From Pseudomonadota bacterium (lineage in GTDB: Bacteria > Myxococcota > UBA9042 > PHBI01): a stretch of DNA of 5,188 bases. Positions 1 through 5,188 of this stretch are shown piece by piece. The stretch spans positions 1 to 5,188 of the forward strand of contig SXIE01000183.1 of the NCBI GenBank assembly GCA_005772945.1, in the 5' to 3' direction. The translations under genes were made by a program, and so were the position numbers. Under the pieces are notes generated by a model, which was not told the origin of the DNA, did no database searches, and was given only the letters and a program-made list of their open reading frames with translations. Numbering within the stretch: position 1 is the first letter of the stretch; every line of letters begins with the position of its first letter.

Positions 1-1756
1 CTCGCGCTTGCTCAGCGGCGGTGGCGGCATCCAAACGGAGAGACGTGATGGCTGATTTGAGTTGGACATGGACGGACTCGATCAGAGTATCCGTCGTCTG
101 TCGATCCCCCGCCGATAGGAATCCTGATCGGTGTTCTAGCGTGTTGCCGGTGAGGTCGGTCGCGGGCATCGGATCCGAGACCACGCCCGCGTCGACGAGC
201 GCGCCCGGCGCGCGCGGTCGGAAGTCGACGAGGTCGATCAGATCGGGGATGCCGGGCGTCCCGACGATGGTCCCTGTCGCAAGCCCCGCGCCAGCGAGCT
301 CGCTCGCCCGGTAGCGGTGATCGCCGGCGCGGACCTCGAGGACGGCATCTTCCGCGAACGGACCGAACGCGTTCGAGGCGAAGCGGACGCCCGTGGTGAC
401 CGGGATCGAGATGGGACCAGAATTATTGGTGAACAAACTATTTTCCACGCTGAGGGTCAGCAGATCGCAGCGCGGTCCGAGGCCGGTCGTGTCGCCCGAG
501 TCGTTGCGGCAGCAGCGATTGGCGATGCCGCCGTCGCCGCAGGTCGTGTCGTAGGCCACGGTCATGGTGTAGGCGCCGGACTGCCCTTCGAGGTGATGCG
601 CAACGACGCTGTGGAGGACGCGATAGCGGCCGGGGCCGTCGAAGACGACCGCCGCATCGGCGCCGGTGTGGCTGACGATCGTGTTCTGCACGTCGCCGCC
701 GTGCCAGAGCTTGAGACCGTTGCGACCGACGTTGCGGATGATGCTGCCGGTCACGAGCACCTCGACGCCCTTGACGTCGAGCCCGTCGGCCCCGGCCCCT
801 TCGACCGTCAGGTGATCGAACCAGAGGCGCGCGCCGCGCTCGAACGCCACGCCGTCGGCGCCGCTCGAGCCGCTGCCGCCGTCCTGCAAGGTCACGCGCA
901 CGCGCCGGAAGAGGACGTCCGCGCAGGGCCCGACGTTGCACGAGACGCCGATGAGGCTCGGTCCGACGACCTCGACGTCTTCGAGGCGCAGCCCGCGAAC
1001 GCTCGGCGTCGTGTGTGCGCCACCGAGGTCCTCGTAGTTGACGATGCCCTCGACCGGTGACTCGACGCGCACGTCCTCGAGCGCGAGGTTCGTCACCGCG
1101 CCACGCCCACCGAGCTCGACGCCGACCGCCGCGAAGCCGCGTACCTCGAGGTGCCAGAGGCCGGTGCCGGCGGCCGCGAGCTGGACGCCGTAGCCGAAGC
1201 TGCCCGCGCCCGGGGTGATCACCGGGCGCGCTGCCCCCGGCTCGCCGGCGACGACCACGTCGGGCACGCCGAGCGTGAACGCGTGGCCGGTGTCGTCATC
1301 CCATTCGGGGTAGGTCCCGGGGCCGACGCGTATGAGAGTCCCACCAGAGGCGGCAGAGGCGGCAGAGGCGGCCGAGGCGGCCGCGACGATCGTCGCGAAC
1401 GGACGCGCGCTCGAGCCGTCGCCGCCGGGCGCGGCGCCTTGGACCACGTAGAGCGTCGTGGCGAACGTTCGCGCCGACGGCCTCGGGGGAAACGCGCCGA
1501 GGTCGAGCGCGACGAACGTGGCGGGCGCCCCGGGGTCCCCGACGTTCGCCACCTCGGCCTCCGCCCCCACGGCCTCCGACGCGCTCGCGTCGGTGCCCCC
1601 GAGCGTCTCCGTCAGGGCGCCATCGCCGCCGCCGCTATCGCCCGCGACCACGACCGCATCGACCTGCGCCCCGCTGCCGGGCGCCGCACACGCCCCGAGA
1701 CCGGCCTGGATGGCGGCAACCCCGCTGAGAACGCGCACGATGTTCATCGGTGTCAT
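1..1756 (-). CDS. Right-handed parallel beta-helix lipoprotein, 3' end outside window
   Basis: Reading from ATG at 1756 on the minus strand gives 585 codons without a stop before the left edge. Residues 5-23 form a short hydrophobic signal ending in a lipobox-like LGAC (Cys23), so export as a lipoprotein is likely. Residues 24-95 are a low-complexity Ala/Gly/Asp linker. Residues 101-150 (TLYV...GGDGSSARPFATI...IRVGPGTYPE) match the usual opening of DUF1565/pectate-lyase-like beta-helix proteins. Residues 160-475 carry repeated rungs such as LRLEDVEVVG, LWFDHLTVEG and VENSLFTNN with Asn/Gly turns. Cysteines 273/278 and 406/415/416/430 could form disulfides, fitting an exported protein. No catalytic residues can be assigned; it could bind or cleave polysaccharide or be structural. 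ATG at 1747 is an alternative start; neither has a strong ribosome site. The last ~46 residues look unlike the family (see findings). The gene is divergent from the VWA gene. Fold is fairly sure, function unknown. Confidence 0.82.
   Translation of the reverse strand, partial: MTPMNIVRVLSGVAAIQAGLGACAAPGSGAQVDAVVVAGDSGGGDGALTETLGGTDASASEAVGAEAEVANVGDPGAPATFVALDLGAFPPRPSARTFATTLYVVQGAAPGGDGSSARPFATIVAAASAASAASAASGGTLIRVGPGTYPEWDDDTGHAFTLGVPDVVVAGEPGAARPVITPGAGSFGYGVQLAAAGTGLWHLEVRGFAAVGVELGGRGAVTNLALEDVRVESPVEGIVNYEDLGGAHTTPSVRGLRLEDVEVVGPSLIGVSCNVGPCADVLFRRVRVTLQDGGSGSSGADGVAFERGARLWFDHLTVEGAGADGLDVKGVEVLVTGSIIRNVGRNGLKLWHGGDVQNTIVSHTGADAAVVFDGPGRYRVLHSVVAHHLEGQSGAYTMTVAYDTTCGDGGIANRCCRNDSGDTTGLGPRCDLLTLSVENSLFTNNSGPISIPVTTGVRFASNAFGPFAEDAVLEVRAGDHRYRASELAGAGLATGTIVGTPGIPDLIDLVDFRPRAPGALVDAGVVSDPMPATDLTGNTLEHRSGFLSAGDRQTTDTLIESVHVQLKSAITSLRLDAATAAEQAR
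1346..1381. repeat. Four tandem 9-bp units inside the beta-helix lipoprotein gene
   Basis: Three exact copies of AGAGGCGGC and a fourth with one change (CGAGGCGGC) lie head to tail. On the minus strand they encode an Ala-Ala-Ser tripeptide run around residues 126-137, between the ATIVAAA helix and the GGTLIRVGPGTY strand. The unit is a multiple of three, so copy-number change would lengthen or shorten the Ala/Ser run without shifting the frame. Confidence 0.8.
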
Positions 1757-1852
1757 GCGCCGGACTCTACATTCTTTTTACGACGGGCTCACGCCCACGT
1801 GGCGTAGTGCGGCTACTCTCGACGTTGACCACGGGGATGGATCTGCGCGGGT
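1757..1852. promoter_or_regulatory. Divergent intergenic region between lipoprotein and VWA genes
   Basis: This ~96-bp gap separates two genes transcribed away from each other, so it should hold both promoters. An AT-rich stretch lies at about 1766-1781, just upstream of the lipoprotein start. On the plus strand TTGACC at 1825-1830 resembles a -35 box, but nothing like TATAAT follows at the right distance. I could not place a sigma-54 -24/-12 element either: the nearest TGGC...GC pair at 1800-1813 has spacing one base short. The regulatory role is inferred from position. Confidence 0.45.
1791..1805. promoter_or_regulatory. Small inverted repeat, candidate operator
   Basis: ACGCC and GGCGT are perfect reverse complements separated by CACGT, and the centre also contains the palindrome CCACGTGG (1795-1802). 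A second short dyad, GGGC-TCAC-GCCC (1785-1796), overlaps its left half. Position in the middle of a divergent promoter region fits a binding site for a dimeric regulator, but short GC-rich dyads arise easily by chance in such DNA. Confidence 0.25.
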
Positions 1853-3220
1853 GTGGCGCGCGCGACATTCCGAGAGGAGCCCTTGCAGACGTCGTCCCCG
1901 GTTTTCGTCCTCGGATGGCTCGCGTGCGCCGTTCTCGCGCTATCGCCGGCAGCGCACGCGATTCCGGAGGTGCACCTCCGCGTCGAGGCGCGCCTCGACA
2001 CCCCGACGCTCCCGTCGAACACCGTCACGACCGCGTTCCTGCGCACGACCATCCTGGCGCCGAGATCGCGCCAACGCGCGCCACTCAACGTCGCCATCGT
2101 CATCGACAAGTCCGGCGCGCTGGGCCAAGAGGACTTCGCGTTCGCCAAGACGGCCGTGCGCGCGGCCGTGAGTCAGCTCGGGACGGACGACATCGTCTCG
2201 GTCGTGGCCTTCGACGCGACGGTCCAGGTGCTGCTTCCGGCGACCCACTTTCGCACGGTCGACGCGGTCGCCGAAAGCCTCGAAGACCTCACCGCGGGCG
2301 GGTCCAATGCGCTGTTCGCGGGGACGGTCAAGGGCGCCGCCGAGGTCCGCAAGTTCGTCGCGCGCGAGCGCGTCAATCGCGTCATCCTGCTCTCCGCGGG
2401 CGCCGCCAACGTCGGCCCCGCGAGCCCCGATGCGCTCGGCCAGCTCGGCGATTCGCTGCGCCGCGAGGGCATCGCGGTCACGACGATCGGGCTCGGCCTA
2501 CGGCATGACGAGGACCTCATGATCGCGCTCGCCCAGCGCTCGGGCGGCAGCTACTACTTCGTCGAGCATGCGCGCGACCTCGCTGGCGTCCTCACGCAGG
2601 GCGTTGCCAGCCTCGCCTCGGTGACCCTCCAGGAGGTCGTCCTGTCGATCAAGCTCGCCGACAACGTCCGTCCGGTCCGCATCCTCGGCGGCGATGCGGA
2701 CATCGTCGGGCAGACCGTGACCGCGCGGATCCCCGAGCTCCAGGCGGGGGTCCTGGGTGACCTGGTCATCGAGTGCGAGGTCCGCGCGACCGCCCCGGGT
2801 ACCACGACCGTGGCGACCGTCGAGGTCCGCTACGAGGAGAGCACCACGCGCCGCGCCGGCCGTGTCGCCCTGTCGGTCCCGGCCGAGTTCGGCCCGAGCG
2901 CCGAGAGCGCCGGCGAGGACGCGGCCACCCTCGGCACACGCGCCTCGGTGCAGGCCCACCTCGCCCTCGAGAAGAGCGAGCTGGCCGTGCGCCTCCGCGA
3001 CGCCGGCCAGGTCGAGGCGGCCCGCGCGACGTTGGTCGAATCCGGACGCGCGCTCGAGCAGTTCGCGACGATGCTGCGCACGCCGGCGCTCCAGACGCTC
3101 GCCAAGGCGTTCGCGGCGGACGCCGAGGGCGTGGGCGGGCCCGGGTGGACGCAGCAGAGAAAAGCGATGCGCCAACGGAACCACGTGTCGCCAAATCAGA
3201 TTGGGGGCTATCATTTCTGA
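1853..3220 (+). CDS. Secreted VWA-domain protein with degenerate MIDAS
   Basis: The 455-residue product has a hydrophobic signal (residues 17-31) ending in AHA before Ile37, a good signal peptidase I site, so it is predicted to act in the periplasm or outside. Residues 78-250 form a von Willebrand factor A domain: NVAIVIDKSGAL, VSVVAFD, RVILLSAGAANVG and TTIGLGL are its core strands. The metal site is altered: DxSxS reads D85-K-S87-G-A89, the usual Thr is Ser151, and the usual Asp of LLSDG is Ala182. Residues 255-345 look like the beta-sandwich that follows VWA in YfbK/chloride-channel-like bacterial proteins; 360-425 is helical with a repeat-like character. The start is GTG 1853 or TTG 1883; the latter sits behind GAGAGGAG. 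The kinase gene begins 21 bp downstream, suggesting co-transcription and a possible accessory role in signalling (inference). Domain call sure, function not. Confidence 0.9.
   Translation: MARATFREEPLQTSSPVFVLGWLACAVLALSPAAHAIPEVHLRVEARLDTPTLPSNTVTTAFLRTTILAPRSRQRAPLNVAIVIDKSGALGQEDFAFAKTAVRAAVSQLGTDDIVSVVAFDATVQVLLPATHFRTVDAVAESLEDLTAGGSNALFAGTVKGAAEVRKFVARERVNRVILLSAGAANVGPASPDALGQLGDSLRREGIAVTTIGLGLRHDEDLMIALAQRSGGSYYFVEHARDLAGVLTQGVASLASVTLQEVVLSIKLADNVRPVRILGGDADIVGQTVTARIPELQAGVLGDLVIECEVRATAPGTTTVATVEVRYEESTTRRAGRVALSVPAEFGPSAESAGEDAATLGTRASVQAHLALEKSELAVRLRDAGQVEAARATLVESGRALEQFATMLRTPALQTLAKAFAADAEGVGGPGWTQQRKAMRQRNHVSPNQIGGYHF
1872..1879 (+). promoter_or_regulatory. Ribosome-site-like GAGAGGAG inside the 5' end of the VWA frame
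   Basis: GAGAGGAG lies 3 bp before TTG 1883 (5 bp if counted from the inner GAGG). It is the best Shine-Dalgarno match near this gene and supports a start at TTG 1883, giving a protein of 445 residues that opens directly into its signal peptide. The spacing is tight and the shorter n-region (MQTSSP) has no positive charge, whereas the GTG 1853 start adds two arginines. The choice is therefore open. Confidence 0.4.
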
Positions 3221-3241
3221 GGCCCGGCGGCCGCCCACGCG

Positions 3242-4909
3242 ATGTCCAAAGCTCCCACCGTCTCGCGCAATCGTTTGAGTGCAAAGTATCGCCTCGCGGC
3301 CCTCCTGGCGGCGATGGTGATCGTGCCGCTCGCGGCATTGTCGTGGGCGGGCGTGCAGCTCGTGCGCAATCAGGAGGCGATCGCCAAACACGAGTCGCTG
3401 CAGGTCTTCGTCGACCGCCTGCGCGGCGTAGCGCGCGCCGTCGAGACGGTCGTGCGCTCGCTCGAGCGCGAGCTCGGACGTTACGAGGCGATGCTGCCGT
3501 CCGAGCCGGACGCCATCCGCGAGGCGCTCCGACGTCTGCCGCGCGCGCTGCAGGCGTTGGTCGTCAGCGCGGGGCCGCAGGGCGAGCTGCTCTTTCCGCC
3601 GCTGACGGGCGCGACCTCCGAGCGCGAGCGGGCCTTCATCGATCGCACGCGCGCGCTCTGGCAAGGTGGCCTGCTCAAGAGCCTCGCCGACAAGGCGACG
3701 CGCGGCGGGGCCGATCGCGGCTGGGTGCCGCTCATGACCGACGGCACGCAGAGCCTTGTCTGGTGGCGCTCCAACGGCGAGCGCATCATCGCGCTCGAGG
3801 TCCCGCGCGTCCTCCTGTCGTCCGAGCTCGTGATGCAGCTGCCCGAGACGCCTGTGGGCGAGGACGGCGCCCGGGGCCTGACCGAGGGGCGCACCATCCT
3901 CCTCGACGAGGCCGGTGGCGTCGTCTACCAGTGGGGCCAGCACGAGCCGGGCGCCCGCGACACGCCCAGGGCGACGCTCGCGCTCGGCCCGCCGCTCGAG
4001 ACGTGGCGCCTGGTCCACCACGCGCCCGCGGGGGCGGTCGGCGCGAACTTCACCGGCGCCTTGCGCTGGACCGTCGTCGGCATGGTCGGCGGGCTCGCGC
4101 TCGTCCTGGGCGGCGCGGCGTGGCTCATCTGGCGGGCGCGGCGGCGCGAGATGCAGCTGGCGTCCGAGCGCGTGTCGTTCGTGAACCAGGTCTCGCATGA
4201 GCTGAAGACGCCGCTCACGAACATCCGCCTATACTCGGAGCTGCTCGAGGGGGCCCTCGACCTGGACGACCTCGAGCCCGATCCGAACGACGCCAAGCGC
4301 CGCCACCTGGCCGTCATTCGCCGCGAGAGCGACCGCCTCTCGCGCCTCATCCGCAACGTCTTGACCTTCGCCAAGAGCGAGCAGCGCCCGACCAACGTCA
4401 CGCCCCGCGCCGGCGTCGTCGATCGGATCGTCGAGGCCACGCTCGCCGCGTCCGAGCCGGCACTCACCCAGGCGGGCATGCGCATCGAGCGCCAGCTCGC
4501 GGCCCCCGGGCGGGTCGAGGTCGATCCGGACGCGCTCGAGCAGATCGTCGCGAATCTCCTCTCGAACGCCGAGAAATACGCGCGCGGCGGTGGCGTTGTC
4601 CGCGTGACGACCGCCCAGGACGGCGCGCGGACGACCGTCGTCGTCGCCGACCGCGGCCCGGGGATCCCGCCCCCACACCGCGACAAGATCTTCGATCCCT
4701 TCTATAGAGTGTCCGACAAACTCTCCGACGGCGTGACGGGAACCGGCATCGGCCTCGACATCGCACGCCGCCTCGCACGCCTCCACGGCGGCAACCTCGC
4801 GCTCATGCCGAGCGACGTCGGCGCAACCTTCGCGCTGAGCATCGACACGCCGCCCTCCGCCCCATCCCCCGCGCCCCCCACCGCCTCCACCGAGGAGCCT
4901 CCCCGATGA
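3242..4909 (+). CDS. Membrane sensor histidine kinase, HAMP-less, large extracytoplasmic sensor
   Basis: The 555-residue protein autophosphorylates on histidine in response to an unknown signal and passes phosphate to a response regulator. Transmembrane helices are at residues 17-41 and 276-298. The ~230 residues between them should lie outside the cytoplasmic membrane; two alpha/beta halves (ALVVSAGPQGELLFPP... and GRTILLDEAGGVVYQWG...) suggest a double Cache-like sensor, an inference. The H-box is FVNQVSHELKTPL with His319, followed by the ExxT phosphatase motif (E320, T323). The ATPase domain shows the N box (NLLSNAEKYA, Asn442), G1 box (DRGPGIP, Asp470), F box (IFDPFYR) and G2 box (GTGIGLDIA). 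Only about 15 residues separate the second helix from the H-box region, so no HAMP fits. A Pro/Ser/Thr-rich tail covers 537-555. All catalytic motifs are intact. No strong ribosome site precedes ATG 3242, so coupling to the VWA gene is possible. Its stop overlaps the regulator start. Confidence 0.95.
   Translation: MSKAPTVSRNRLSAKYRLAALLAAMVIVPLAALSWAGVQLVRNQEAIAKHESLQVFVDRLRGVARAVETVVRSLERELGRYEAMLPSEPDAIREALRRLPRALQALVVSAGPQGELLFPPLTGATSERERAFIDRTRALWQGGLLKSLADKATRGGADRGWVPLMTDGTQSLVWWRSNGERIIALEVPRVLLSSELVMQLPETPVGEDGARGLTEGRTILLDEAGGVVYQWGQHEPGARDTPRATLALGPPLETWRLVHHAPAGAVGANFTGALRWTVVGMVGGLALVLGGAAWLIWRARRREMQLASERVSFVNQVSHELKTPLTNIRLYSELLEGALDLDDLEPDPNDAKRRHLAVIRRESDRLSRLIRNVLTFAKSEQRPTNVTPRAGVVDRIVEATLAASEPALTQAGMRIERQLAAPGRVEVDPDALEQIVANLLSNAEKYARGGGVVRVTTAQDGARTTVVVADRGPGIPPPHRDKIFDPFYRVSDKLSDGVTGTGIGLDIARRLARLHGGNLALMPSDVGATFALSIDTPPSAPSPAPPTASTEEPPR
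4892..4897 (+). promoter_or_regulatory. Ribosome binding site GAGGAG for the response regulator
   Basis: GAGGAG ends 8 bp before ATG 4906, an ideal spacing. It lies inside the last codons of the kinase gene and fixes the regulator start, with translational coupling expected through the ATGA stop/start overlap at 4906-4909. Confidence 0.8.
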
Positions 4910-5188
4910 ACGTACTGCTCGCTGAAGACGACGACGCGATCCGCCAAGGCCTGGTCGAGGTGCTCTCCTCGGAGGGCTATCACGTCATCGAGGCCCGCGA
5001 CGGAGAAGAGGCCATCACCCTCTTCTCGACCGCCAAGGACAAGCCCGAGCTGGCACTCCTCGACATCATGATGCCGAAGAAGAACGGCTACGATGTCTGC
5101 CGCGAGATCCTCAAGCAACAGCCGGGAACGCCGGTCATCTTCATCTCGGCCAAGTCTGAAGAGGTCGATCGCGTGGTCGGGCTCGAGC
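4906..5188 (+). CDS. Response regulator, receiver domain (OmpR-like), cut by right edge
   Basis: The first 94 residues form nearly all of a CheY-like receiver. Acidic pocket residues Glu7-Asp8-Asp9 follow the first strand (NVLLAEDD); the phosphoacceptor is Asp53 in LLDIMMP; Ser81 takes the usual Thr/Ser place and Lys83 is the conserved lysine in FISAKS. The segment EEVDRVVGLE leads into the region that in OmpR/PhoB proteins reads GLELGADDY, so a winged-helix DNA-binding domain probably follows, but it is outside the window. ATG 4906 overlaps the kinase stop by four bases, making this the kinase's cognate partner. Regulated genes are unknown; the upstream VWA gene and the divergent lipoprotein gene are candidates by position only. 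The receiver is certain, the OmpR class likely. Confidence 0.95.
   Translation, partial: MNVLLAEDDDAIRQGLVEVLSSEGYHVIEARDGEEAITLFSTAKDKPELALLDIMMPKKNGYDVCREILKQQPGTPVIFISAKSEEVDRVVGLE

Noticed and set aside
317..1060. Plus-strand open frame of 247 codons opposite the beta-helix gene
   Set aside because: The composition is low-complexity Ala/Asp/Arg/Val and the minus-strand frame carries the beta-helix motifs, so this is a shadow.
1825..1853. TTGACC as a sigma-70 -35 box for the VWA gene
   Set aside because: No -10-like hexamer lies 16-18 bp downstream, and that spacing would put the -10 box at the start codon itself.
3226..3235. Perfect palindrome GGCGGCCGCC in the 21-bp gap before the kinase gene
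   Set aside because: It has no loop and no following T-run, so it is not a terminator. A ten-base GC palindrome is easily found by chance here.
2498..4198. Minus-strand open frame of 566 codons across the VWA and kinase genes
   Set aside because: It is Arg/Ala/Glu-rich with no recognisable domain and lies opposite two genes with clear domain motifs. Long antisense frames are expected in GC-rich coding DNA.
2773..4200. Plus-strand open frame of 475 codons spanning the VWA-kinase junction
   Set aside because: It is out of frame with both genes, Arg/Gly-rich, and passes through the VWA stop and kinase start without any domain of its own.

Overview
The window is GC-rich DNA (about 70% in most places) with strong third-position G/C codon use. 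It reads like a chromosomal segment of a deltaproteobacterial-type bacterium, most likely Myxococcota/Polyangia. That placement is inferred from composition, from a lipoprotein with an Ala/Gly/Asp-rich linker followed by a right-handed beta-helix, and from a VWA protein next to a two-component system. No 16S or other marker gene is present to confirm it.

Layout: (1) Positions 1-1756, minus strand: a large lipoprotein with a parallel beta-helix, read off the left edge. Its last ~46 residues (positions 1-142) depart sharply in composition and no longer look like the family. (2) Positions 1757-1852: a ~96-bp divergent intergenic region holding a small inverted repeat but no convincing sigma-70 promoter. 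(3) Positions 1853-3220, plus strand: a secreted VWA-domain protein whose metal-binding (MIDAS) motif is degraded at three positions. (4) Positions 3242-4909, plus: a membrane sensor histidine kinase with a large extracytoplasmic sensor region and no HAMP domain. (5) Positions 4906-5188, plus: an OmpR-like response regulator, cut by the right edge after most of its receiver domain.

The three plus-strand genes are tightly packed: 21 bp between the VWA gene and the kinase, and a 4-bp ATGA overlap between kinase and regulator. They probably form one transcription unit. The kinase and regulator are a standard phosphorelay pair. The VWA protein is predicted to act outside the cytoplasmic membrane, where it could meet the kinase's sensor region; a role as accessory or ligand-presenting protein for this kinase is my inference. 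The divergent lipoprotein is also predicted to be outside the cytoplasm, and it could be a target of the regulator or simply a neighbour.

I see no RNA genes, CRISPR arrays, insertion sequences or clear terminators.
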